Assembly (NCBI GenBank): GCA_014649155.1
Contig: BMSM01000010.1
Location: forward strand, 124,001-188,000
DNA from: Streptomyces griseoviridis
GTDB taxonomy: Bacteria > Actinomycetota > Actinomycetes > Streptomycetales > Streptomycetaceae
Length of the DNA: 64,000 nucleotides
Direction of reading: 5' to 3'
This document shows, piece by piece, positions 50,270-60,300 of the stretch; the first letter of the stretch is position 1, and the number at the start of each line of letters is the position of its first letter. The translations under genes and the position numbers were made by a program. The notes under the pieces were generated by a model, which was given only the letters and a program-made list of their open reading frames with translations, was not told the origin of the DNA and ran no database searches.

Positions 50270-50798
50270 GGGCTGATCCCTCTTCTCGGGTGGACGGCGG
50301 CTTTTCCGGACGGACGGCGGCTTCTCGATCGGGCGACGGTCTCCGGCAATCGGGCGGCGCGCTTCCCGGGGCGGGTCGCGGCTGGCCGCGGCGCACCGAA
50401 CAGCGCGTTTACCTACAGGTAACACCGATAAGTAATGTGCGGCCGGTGAGACGCCGAGTCAACAGGGGTGACCGGACCAGTCGTCGCCGTGGTCTCCTCA
50501 ACTCGCCGTTCACACGGCCGACCGCATGGCGCCACAGCGTCATGCCCATGAAGGAACTCCACGGAAGATCCGTGTCGTTGAGCCGCCGCGGCTGCTGGCC
50601 GTGCCATGGCGACCGCCCTCACCGCGTCCGCGGCCCGGTCGCCGACGCCGCTCCCGCCCACCCGCCGGCCCCGGCCGCGTCACCCTGACGGTCACGGCAG
50701 GCGGCCGGACCGCCTCCACGGCCGTCGGGCTGACCTCGTGACAGCGCCGCCCCGGGCACCGCGGTGACGCGCCGGGCACCGCGGTGACCCCGGGCCGC
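50270..50798. other. Intergenic with a possible gene-end fossil
   Basis: Promoter sequences for the esterase are expected near 50400-50440, where the DNA is A+T-rich. At 50677-50741 (plus) a short frame reads GRVTLTVTAGGRTASTAVGLTS and stops, like the last strands of a secreted Ig-like or PKD domain, so it may be the tail of a lost exported-protein gene. The 17-bp CCGGGCACCGCGGTGAC then occurs twice (50752-50768 and 50772-50788). Confidence 0.45.
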
Positions 50799-51740
50799 TC
50801 AGGGCGCCGTCCACTTCTGCGCGGAGTTCCCCGAACACCAGGCGATCTGCAACGGCGTCCCGTCCGCGGTGGCCGCGTTCGCCACGTCCAGGCACTTGTC
50901 GGCGGCGACGTTGACGATGTCGTTGCCGCCGGAGTAGCGCCACTGCGTCACATCGGTGGAGTCGCAGGACGCCATCACCACCGGCGTGCCGTCCTGGGTG
51001 GAGCGGCCGGCCAGGGACAGGCAGCGCCCGCCCTTGCGCAGCGTCCCGTCCGAGGCGAACTGCCAGTCCTGGTCACCGCCCCCGTCACAGCCGTACAACT
51101 GCAGCGAGCTGCCCACCAGTTGGATGCACCGGCCGATGAACGGGTCGTACAGGCCGGAGATCCGGCCGACCGGCCGGGAGAAGTCCTGGGTCCGCTTGGC
51201 GGTGCTCGTGGTGTCCGTGCTCTTCTCCGAGTCCCCGGAGCCGGACTCGGCGGAGTCCGCGGACTTCTTCCCGTCGTCGTCCGTGTCCGGGCGCGCGGTC
51301 ACGGTGACCGGCGCGGCCGGCCGCACCACGGCCGCTCCCTCCTCGCCCTTCTCTCCGCCCGTGTCCGCGGCCTTCTCCTTCTCCTTCTCCTTCTCCTCCT
51401 TCTCGTCCTTCTCCTTCGAGGGCGTGGGGGAGGGGGTGGGGGACGGGGCCGAGGAGGAACCGGCCGGGACGGCGGTGTCGCCGGCGGGGAGCGAGTCGCC
51501 CGCCGAGGCGGTCGTCACCTCCTCGTCCCGGTCCAGGACACCGCTCGCCGTGAGCGCCGCGGAGAGGGTGACCGTCGCCGACACCGCCGCCGTCCAGCCC
51601 AGCGTCACCCAGACCCGGCGACCGGGCAGCAGCCCGTGCGGGGCCCGTGCGGGCCGGCGGCGGAAGGTGTCGGCGAAGGACTGCGCGGCGGGACCGGCCG
51701 GCGCGGTGGCTTCCTTCGGCCGCTGGTGCGGTGCGGACAT
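50799..51740 (-). CDS. Membrane-anchored ricin-type beta-trefoil lectin protein
   Basis: The 313-residue protein has a cytoplasmic N-terminus, one membrane helix (WVTLGWTAAVSATVTLSAALTASGVL), a long disordered extracellular linker rich in Ser/Pro and then Lys/Glu (about residues 80-185), and a C-terminal RICIN domain. The domain shows QxW-type repeats: GGDQDWQF, STDVTQWRY and SGNSAQKWTAP. It should bind carbohydrate at the cell surface. It is 29 nt downstream of the beta-helix/AAA gene on the same strand, so it is probably the last gene of the operon headed by the giant WXG-type protein. Confidence 0.87.
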   Translation of the reverse strand: MSAPHQRPKEATAPAGPAAQSFADTFRRRPARAPHGLLPGRRVWVTLGWTAAVSATVTLSAALTASGVLDRDEEVTTASAGDSLPAGDTAVPAGSSSAPSPTPSPTPSKEKDEKEEKEKEKEKAADTGGEKGEEGAAVVRPAAPVTVTARPDTDDDGKKSADSAESGSGDSEKSTDTTSTAKRTQDFSRPVGRISGLYDPFIGRCIQLVGSSLQLYGCDGGGDQDWQFASDGTLRKGGRCLSLAGRSTQDGTPVVMASCDSTDVTQWRYSGGNDIVNVAADKCLDVANAATADGTPLQIAWCSGNSAQKWTAP

Positions 51741-51769
51741 GGTGTCGGTGCTCCCGTGAAGAGGATCGG

Positions 51770-54376
51770 TCACAGCAGGTCCTGCTCGTCCAGCTGCATC
51801 AGCTGGGCGGAGTCGGGATCGGTCAGCTCGGCCACCCGCATCGCCTGACGCTCCGTCATCGCCTGGAAGAGCTGGCGGGCGGTACGGCCGTTGCCGAACT
51901 GCGCGCCGCGCGGCAGGGTCTCGACGTACGAGGCCAGGGCGCGGCGGGCGGCGTCGGTCAGCTCGTAGCGGTGGCGCTGCGCGTGGTGCTCCACGATGCT
52001 GACCAGTTCCGCCGAACTGTAGTCGGCGAACAGCAGGGTGCGGCTGAAACGGGAGGACAGGCCCGGGTTGGACGCCACGAAGCGTTCCATGTCGCCGGGG
52101 TACCCGGCCGCGATGACCACGACCTCGTCGCGGTGGTCCTCCATCAGCTTCACCAGCGTGGCGACGGCCTCGGTCCCGAAGTCGTTGGCGGCCCCGGCCG
52201 GCACCAGGGCATAGGCCTCGTCGATGAACAGCACCCCGCCCCGGGCCCGGTGGAACGCCTCCGTGGTCTTCGGCCCGGTGTGGCCGACGTACTCGCCGAC
52301 CAGCGCGCTGCGGTCCACCTCGACCAGATGGCCCCGGGCCAGCAGCCCCAGCGCCTTGAGCAGCCGGCCGTACAGCCGGGCCACGGTGGTCTTGCCGGTG
52401 CCCGGATTGCCCGCGAAGACCAGATGCCTGCTGAGCGGGGGCGCGGGCAGCCCCGCCTGCTCCCGCAGCCGGACCGTCTGCATCAGCTTGACCATGCCGC
52501 TGACGTCGCGCTTCACCCCGTCCAGGCCCACCAGCTCGTCCAGTTCGGCGAGCAGGTCCTCCAGCGTCTCCGGCTCCGGCTCGGGTTCGCCCTGCTGCCA
52601 CAGGTCGGCCGCCCCGTCCCCGGGGCCCTCCGCCGAGGGGGCGTCCCCGCGTGCGCCGCCGGTCCCCGGCCCGGGCGCGGCCGGCGGGCCCGCGCGATCG
52701 GACAGCGCCGGCAGCACCGCCGTACGCACCCGTACGGCGGCGCAGTCCTCGAAGACCGGCTCGGCGCCGTCCGCGAGACCCACGTCCTGGCCGCAGTCGA
52801 AGACCCGGCACCCCCGGAAGCGGACCTCGGCGCCCTTGCCGACGTGCACGGCGGGGAACGCCGAACCGGACAGGTCGCAGTGGTCGAAGGAGCCGGTCAC
52901 CGCCTCCCCGACCAGGATGCCGTTCTTGCCGCAGTCCGCCACCCGCAGCGCGCGGACCTCGGCCGCGGCACCCCGCTCCAGCACGATCCCGCTCCCGGCC
53001 GCGCCCGACACCGTGCCGCCCGTCAGGGTCAGCCGGCCCCCGGCGTCCACGGCCACCCCCGCGCCGCCCGCCCCGGTCACCCGTACGTCGGTGAGCACGG
53101 CGGCGCTGTCCGGCCCCAGCTCCACCCCGCTGCGCCGCTGGCCGGCCAGGGTGCAGCCGCGCAGTTCGGACGGCTCCTCGGTGACGGACCGGACGCGTAC
53201 CCCGGTCTCCGCGCCGCGCAGCCGCAACCCGGTGACGACCAGCCGGGCCGCCTCCTCGGCGTGCAGCCCGCACAGTCCCGGCTCCGTCACGGCCGTGTCC
53301 GCCACCTCCGCCGTCGCGGACCCGGCGACGGCCACCCCGTGCTCGCGCGCGCCGTACAGCCGGCCGCCCTCGACCGTGCCGTACGCATGGCCGCCCAGCC
53401 AGATGCCGCAGGCCCCCGCGTCCGCCACCAGCGACCCGGCGACCAGCACCCGGGCCGACCCGGCGGCCCGCACGCCGTGCCCGCCGGGACGCTCCACCCG
53501 GCAGTCCCGGACCACCGCCCGCGCCCGGTCCTCCGCCTCCACCCCGGGCCCGCCCGCCGCGGTGATCCGGCAGTCGGTGAGGGTGCCCCGGGCACCGTGC
53601 CCGAGCCGCATCCCCGACCGGGCCGCGTCCTCGATCCGGCAGTCGGTCAGCGCGGCCTCCGCCTCGTCCTCCACCAGCACCCCGTGCCGCCCCGCGCCGC
53701 GCACCACGCACTCCCGGGCCAGCAGCCGCGACGCCCCCTTGGCCCGCACCCCGGACCCCGAGGTCCCCGACACCCGCAGCCGCTCGGCGAGCAGCGCCGC
53801 CTGCCCGGAGAGCACCACGCCGATGCCGTCGACCTCGTCGACGACCGTGTCCACGGCCCGTGTCCGGGCGTCCCCGACCAGGTGCAGCGCGGTGCCCCGG
53901 GCGCCGCTGAGCCGGGTGCCGTCCAGCACCAGCACCCCGCCGCCGTCCACCGGGTCGGCCAGCTCCGCCGCGAGCGTGCCGTCCACCGTCAGCGCGGTGT
54001 TGGCGACGGCCGAGGTGCCCGCCGCCGAGCCCAGCACCTCCACCCGGCCGCCGGTCAGCGCGCAGCGCTCGACGAGCAGCCCCGCCGCGTCCTCCACCCG
54101 CACCAGCGTCCCCGCCGCGTCGTCCCCGGCCAGCGTCAGGTCGCGCAGCACACAGCCGGGCGCGGTCACGGTCACCACCGGCCCGGCGGACGGCCGCAGC
54201 TGCACCGTCCCGGCGCCCGCCTCCGGCTCGATGACGACCCGCCGGGTCAGCGCCAGCGACTCGGTGTACGTGCCCGGCGCCACGGTGACCGTCGCCCCGG
54301 CGGGCGCCGCGGCGAGCGCCGCCGCGATGGTGCGGTGGGCGCCCCGCCCCTTGGCGGCGACTCTGAGGTCGGTCAC
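51770..54376 (-). CDS. Right-handed beta-helix fused to CbbX/EccA-type AAA ATPase
   Basis: The 868-residue protein has two parts. Residues 1 to about 540 are a parallel beta-helix built from dozens of 20-25 residue coils (for example ARECVVRGAGRHGVLVEDEA). After an acidic linker (EPEPEPETLEDLLAELDELVGLDGVK) comes a CbbX-type AAA+ domain, the type found in the EccA chaperone of type VII secretion. It shows Walker A FAGNPGTGKTTVARLYGRLLKALG, Walker B GVLFIDEAYALVP, sensor 1 IAAGYPGDM, Arg finger SRFSRTLLFADY and sensor 2 NGRTARQLFQ. GTG 54376 overlaps the giant-gene stop (GTGA). It probably handles or unfolds the giant protein. Confidence 0.88.
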   Translation of the reverse strand: MTDLRVAAKGRGAHRTIAAALAAAPAGATVTVAPGTYTESLALTRRVVIEPEAGAGTVQLRPSAGPVVTVTAPGCVLRDLTLAGDDAAGTLVRVEDAAGLLVERCALTGGRVEVLGSAAGTSAVANTALTVDGTLAAELADPVDGGGVLVLDGTRLSGARGTALHLVGDARTRAVDTVVDEVDGIGVVLSGQAALLAERLRVSGTSGSGVRAKGASRLLARECVVRGAGRHGVLVEDEAEAALTDCRIEDAARSGMRLGHGARGTLTDCRITAAGGPGVEAEDRARAVVRDCRVERPGGHGVRAAGSARVLVAGSLVADAGACGIWLGGHAYGTVEGGRLYGAREHGVAVAGSATAEVADTAVTEPGLCGLHAEEAARLVVTGLRLRGAETGVRVRSVTEEPSELRGCTLAGQRRSGVELGPDSAAVLTDVRVTGAGGAGVAVDAGGRLTLTGGTVSGAAGSGIVLERGAAAEVRALRVADCGKNGILVGEAVTGSFDHCDLSGSAFPAVHVGKGAEVRFRGCRVFDCGQDVGLADGAEPVFEDCAAVRVRTAVLPALSDRAGPPAAPGPGTGGARGDAPSAEGPGDGAADLWQQGEPEPEPETLEDLLAELDELVGLDGVKRDVSGMVKLMQTVRLREQAGLPAPPLSRHLVFAGNPGTGKTTVARLYGRLLKALGLLARGHLVEVDRSALVGEYVGHTGPKTTEAFHRARGGVLFIDEAYALVPAGAANDFGTEAVATLVKLMEDHRDEVVVIAAGYPGDMERFVASNPGLSSRFSRTLLFADYSSAELVSIVEHHAQRHRYELTDAARRALASYVETLPRGAQFGNGRTARQLFQAMTERQAMRVAELTDPDSAQLMQLDEQDLL

Positions 54377-57300
54377 TGCGTACCCCCGGTGGGCTCACCG
54401 CTCTGCCCGGACCCCTGGTAATAGCCGGGGTTGATCGACATGGTCAGAGCCTTGGACAGGAACAGGTTGGCGAAGAGCTTGTCGACGAGCTTGCCCAGCC
54501 CGGCGACGACGAAGATGTCGAAGAAGCCCTGGCGGTGGTACCAGCGCCCGGCCAGGTTCTGGGTGAGCGCGGTGCGGGCCATGCCGAGACTGACCGCGCC
54601 GGCCACCCCGCCCGCGATACCGATGGCACCCGCCAGCAGCGCGTCCGTGCCGTGCAGGTGGACGACGTTGCCCTCCGAGTCCTTCACCCCGAAGATCGCG
54701 GCGGTCGCCGCGCCGCCGATGAAACCGGACACCGACCCGCTGACCAGGCCCGCCGTGAAGTCGTAGGTGCCCGAACGCCAGCGGGTCACCTTCTCGTTGC
54801 CGCCGAACTCGCCCGACCAGGTGTCGTCGTTGGGCCGCCGGTGGTACGGGTGGCCCTGGTCGACGTGGCTCAGTCCCGTCTTCCACGGGCCGCCCCGGTA
54901 GGCGGCGAAGTGCCCAGCGGAGAAACCGCCCTTGACACCGGCGCTCACGGTCGCGCCGAACGCCGCCTTGCCCACGTCGGTCCAGCCGAAGGAGGTGCCG
55001 GTGGCGGCGGCCACGATGCCGTACACGGCCAGGTTCATACCGAAGTCGAGCAGCCACTCCTGGAGCACGTCGACGGCGACGGCCCGCGCGGCCCGGTTGA
55101 CGAACGGCGTGTAGGTGGAGACGCCGGCCGCGGTGTGGCCCCACTCCCACCGGTTCGGCTCGCGCCACATGCGGCTGAAGCCCCGGTACTCGGCGAACGC
55201 CCCGGTGAAGTTGGTCTCGCGTCCGATCAGCGACGTACGGCCGAAGGTGTCGGTGTGCCACACGTACCCGGCGATGCTGCGCTCGTCGATGAGCGTGGTG
55301 CCGTCGCCGGCGAAGCGGCGCCACTGCTTGTGCCAGTCCTCGCTCTCCAGGAAGGTGCCGTCCGGCAGGCGGACCTTCCGGCCGAGTTCGACGCCGTTCT
55401 CGTACTCCTTCCAGGTGTGCGCGTGGAACGCGTCGCCGGGGGACTGCGTGTACTCGCGGACGCGGTGCGGGGAGTCCGCGAAGTGCGGGGTGCCGGCCGG
55501 GCGGGCCGGGATCTCCTGCACGAGCCGGTTGCCGAGACTGGTGACCCGGTCCTCGAACCGCGCCCCGGACCGCCAGTCGGGCAGCGCGTTGCCCTGCCCG
55601 TCGAACCACTGGCGGACCCGGTCGCCGGGGCCCGTGCCGAACTCCTTGACGGCTCCGTCGGCGCCCGTCTTGTTCCAGTGCCAGGCGCGGTTGCCGTCCG
55701 GTCCCCGCCAGGCGTCCACGGTGGTGCCGTCCGCGAGCAGCCGGTGGTCGCGGACGAGGGCGCCGGTGGCGTCGAAGTCCTGGAACGACTCCCGGTCCCA
55801 GCCCCACGGCGTGACCTCGCCGCGGTGCTCGTTGAGCTTGCGGACGCCGCTGTTGCCCAGGTTGTCGGTCCAGCGGACGTTCCCGTCCAGCATCCGCAGC
55901 GACGTGACCTCCACCGGGTTCCCGCCGGCCGGGTCGGGCCAGGTGTCCTTGCGGGCGACGACCATCCCCTGGTGGTCGTAGCGGGTCCAGTCGCCCGCGC
56001 CGAGGTGGCCGGTGCGGCCCGGTGCGCCGGGCGCCGGACGGAAGTCGACGACCGAGCCGTCGGCGAACCCGACCCGGACGACCCGCCACTGCTTGCCCGC
56101 GTTCGGGCTGTACCAGTCGCCGTCGGCGAGGTCGTCGGTGACCCGTTCCTGCCAGCGGACCGCCGGCAGGTCGTTGCCGAACCCGCCGGGCAGCGGGGCG
56201 AAGTCGCCCTGACGGTACGTCCGGTGGCCTTGCGGCTTGCCCTCGCCCTGCGACCACGGCAGATAACCGTCCTGCCGGTGCGCCCCGGCCGGCAGGGGTA
56301 CGTCGCCGACGGTGACGGTGTCGCCGCCGAGCAGCTTCCGGGTCTCCCGTACGACGTCCCCGGCGCGGGTCACGTCGGTGACGGTGTTGAGGGTGGCGAA
56401 CCGGATGCCGTGCGTGGTGGTGGCCCCGTCCGCCGACGTCTGCGTCCAGCTGTGGGTGTGCAGCCGGCTGTCCCGGGCCAGCCAGGGCACCCGGTCGAGG
56501 TGCGCGGCCCGGTACTCGCCGCTCGCCAGCCAGCGGAAGGCGACCGGCGGGCGCTGCTCGGCGAACCGGTGGGTGACGAGGAAGCCGCCGTCCTTGAGGG
56601 TCTGGCCGCGGCCGTTCTCCTTGCCGTGCGGCGACCACGACGTGTAGTCCCGCTTCGGGACGCCGTCCGCGCCGATCTCCGTCTGGTGGTAGCGGCGCAC
56701 ATCGTGCACGGACCAGGTGAAGCGGCCGAACTTCTCGTGCATCACGACCCGCTCCCCGGTGACCGGGTGGACCATGGTGTCGGTGTAGCCGCGGCCCGGG
56801 CCCCACTGCCGGGTGCCCTGCGCGACCTGCTTGAAGTCGGCGTCGAACCGTGTCCACGAGGTCGGCCCGGCGAAGCTCTGGGTGAGCGGCCGGTTGTCCA
56901 GCCGGGCCAGGACGTGGCCGCCGTCCGGGTTCTCCTGGAAATGCCGCACCCGCGTGCTGAGGCTGCCCGAGCCGGTGACGTCGAACCAGCTCCGGCCGCT
57001 CTCGCCCCAGTGCCGGGTGCCCGAGCGCAGCACCCCGCCGGCCGCGTCGAACTCGGTCCACACCCCGCGCTGGTTGAACGCGCCGAACGTGCCGACCCCG
57101 GCCCGGGAGTGATAGGCGTCCACCGTGTGCCCGCCGGGCAGCGGCCGGCGTTCCATGACCTCGACGCCGGAGTGGCTGACCAGCCGCACCCGGCCGTTGC
57201 CGACGCCCTTGGGGTCCACGGTCCCGCCGTCGTACCACTTGCGCGCCCCCGCGCCCGGCACGGGCGTGCCGTCGGCGCCCAGCCGGACCCGTGTCCAGCT

Positions 57301-60300
57301 GGGCTTGACGGTCCCGTCGTCGAGGTGGCTGACGAGCAGGTACTCGTTCGGCTTGACGGTGCCGCGGTCGATGACGTTGATCCGCTGCTCGGTGAGCCGG
57401 CCCCGCCCGTCGTAGATCTTGTACTCGCCCGAGTGCGGCCCGGTGCCCCGTACGTCGACGCGGTAATGGCCCTCGGCGGTGCGGCCGAACCGCACGTCCG
57501 GGGAGCCCGGCACGGGGCGCAGGTCGCCGTCGAGCAGGGCGTGCGTGTCGGTCCGTACGAAGCGGGTGCCGACCCCGTCGGAGAGCTGCACGGCGTCGAA
57601 CGCGTGGCCCCCCCGCGGATCGGCGGCGCGGAACAGGTGCTGCCCCTCGCCGGGCGGGGTGAGGGTGTAGCGGTGGGCGCCGTCCGGGCCGAACATCCGG
57701 ATCTCGCCGCCGGCCCCGGTGACATGGTGGCCGCCGCCCGGCACCCCGGTCACCGTGGACCCGTCGACCCGGGTCAGCCGGGCGTCCATCAGCTCCAGGT
57801 TGCCGCCGCGCTGCACATGGACCGCCTCGCCCGTGCCGAGGCGGGTGGCGGTCAGCTCGGTGGAGCCGTCACCGGCCCGGTGCAGCCGCACGGTCCCGGC
57901 GCCGGTGTCGGTGACCACGAAACGGCCGTCGCCGCGGGCGCTGATCGTGGTGTGCGGCACGCCCGTGCCGTCGCCCGCCCGCACCAGGGGCGCCCCGCCG
58001 CCGTCCGGCACGTGGGCGAAGTGCGGCGTGTCCCGCAGGGGGATGACGGTGTGGGTGTGGGCGCCGTCGGCGTTGACGATGACGTGGGTGTCGCCGTGTT
58101 GGATGCGGTGGGCGCCGTGGGGTTGGGGGGTGATGGTGGCGTGGGGGAGGGTGGGGGTGCCGTCGGGGGTGAGGTGGAGGGTGTGGCCGGTGAGGGGGCC
58201 GCCTTGGATGGTGAGGAGGTCGTGGGTGTGGTGGCCGGCGGGGTCGTGGACGCGGGTGCGGTGGGGGTTGGGGGTGGGGATGTAGAGGGTGTTGTCGGGG
58301 TTGAGGGTGAGGGGTCCGCGGTCGGTGCCGTGGGCGTCGACGCGGGTGGGGGGCCGGTGGTCGGTGGGGCGGAGGACGTATTCGTCGGTGCCGCGCAGGG
58401 GGACGACGGTGTGGGTGTGGGCGCCCGTGGGGCTCACCACCACGTGGGACGAGCCGTACTCGACGCGGAAACCGCCCCCCGTCTGCACGTGCGCCGTCGC
58501 CCCGGGTGATGCCACCGGGGTGCCGTCCGCGTCCGTGAAGCGCAGGCTGCGGCCGTCGCGGCCGGGCAGCGCGTGGAGCCGGCCGCCCGTCCCGTCCTCG
58601 ATCCGCAGCGCCGACCGGGTCGGCAGCCCCGTCGCCGGGTCGTAGAGCTGGAAACCGCTGCCCGTCGGCATCCGCAGCTCCGGCCCGGTGAAACCGGGTC
58701 GTCCCGCCGGGGCCGGACCGCCGGCGGACGGCACCTGCCGCACCGCGTTGCCGTGCAGCAGGTCGACGGCGACCGTGGTGCCCCGGAACTCCCCGCCCGC
58801 CAGCGTGATCAGACGCTCGTCGGAGACCGGCCGCAGCCCGTCGCCGTCCCGCACCAGGTCGATACTGCGGACCTCCGCCGCGCCGACCCGCTGGTCGAGG
58901 TGGACCAGATCGCCGCCGCCCGGCCCCTGACCCGCCCGTACGGTGACCGTCGGCAGACCCCCGGAGCCCGCGGAGCCGTGCGGCACCGCGACGGCCTCGG
59001 TGACGCTGCCCGGCGTCTCGCCGAACCGCACCTGGACCCGGGCGGCACCGCCCAGCCCCGGCACGTCCAGGACACGTGGCGGCGGGGGAGCGGGGGCGGC
59101 GGCGGGCGCGGCCGGCGCGGCCCCGGAACCGCTCGGCATCGCCGCCATCTCCAGGTCCGTGTCCCGGCCGCCCGGCGGGATCACCTGCATGTCCCCGAGC
59201 CGCTGGTAGTCGGGCGCCCGGAGGGCGAAGCTCCAGCGGTGCGTCGAGCCGTCGGGCATGGCGCGCTCCACCTGGAGGACGTCCTGCCCGTTCAGCTCGA
59301 CGTGCCGGGCGGACACCCCGTCGACGCCGTGCGGGTTGGCCGCCACCGTGACGTGCGCGCGCTCGGCTCCGCCGCCCGGCCGTACGTCGATCCGCACGCC
59401 GCGCAGCAGGTCGTCGATCTCGGAGAAGGTGTGCTGGAGGTTGAGCTGCACCCCGTTCATCATGCGCACCTCGACGGTCCGCAGGGCGAGCGCCGACAGG
59501 TCGATCCGGCCCAGCCCGGGCAGGTCCGCGACGAGCGAGCCGTGACCCGGTCCGCCGAGCGCCTTCGAGGGGGCGGGGACGGGCGGCGGGGCGGCGTGGG
59601 AGACGGGCACGACGGGCACCGGGACCTGCCCGGTACCGGCGCCGGCGAGCGGCACGGGCGTGCGGCCGCCCGCGCCGGCCTCCGGGGTGACCGAGTGGCC
59701 GGGGCGCGGCGCAGCGGGGGCCACCGACGCGTCCGGGCCACCGGGCCGGCCGGCGGCGGGAACACCGACCTGGCCGGTGCCCTCTCCGGCCCGCCCGGCG
59801 GCGGGCACGTCCACCCGCGCGGCGGACCCCGCCGAGGCGTCCCCGGCCCGTCCGGCCGCCGGTACGTCGACCCGTGCGACGGACGGTCCCGTCAGATCCC
59901 CGGTACGGCCCACCGAGGCCACGTCCACCCGCCCGACCGCCGGTACCGGCACGTCCCCGGCCCGTCCGGCCGCCGGTACGTCCACCCGGGGGGCGGAGGG
60001 CGCCGGCACGTCCCCCGCGCGGCCCACCGAGGGCACGTCGACGCGGGCCACGGTCGGCGCGGTGAGGTCCGTACCCCGGCCGAGCGAAGGGAGGTTCACC
60101 TGGGAGACGGACGGTACGTCGGCCCGGTCGGCGCCGTGCACCGACGGCAGGTCCGTCACGCGGGCGCCGGTACCCGGCGCGTCCAGCCGCGCTGTCGCCG
60201 TACCGCCGGCCGACGCGCCCAGCGGAGGCACCTCGACGCGTGAGGCCGGCGGTGCCGTGAGGTCGCCGGTCCGGCCGAGCGCGGGGACATCGGCCCGCGC

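Noticed and set aside
54373..55100. C-terminal toxin domain with an immunity partner at the end of the giant gene
   Set aside because: The last 200 residues are hydrophobic and Gly/Ala-rich without nuclease or other toxin motifs, and the next gene is the beta-helix/ATPase fusion rather than a small immunity protein.
54535..58509. Very long plus-strand open frame opposite the giant gene
   Set aside because: It is an antisense shadow caused by high G+C third positions; its translation is Val/Gly/Arg/Pro-rich without motifs, whereas the minus strand has clear domains.
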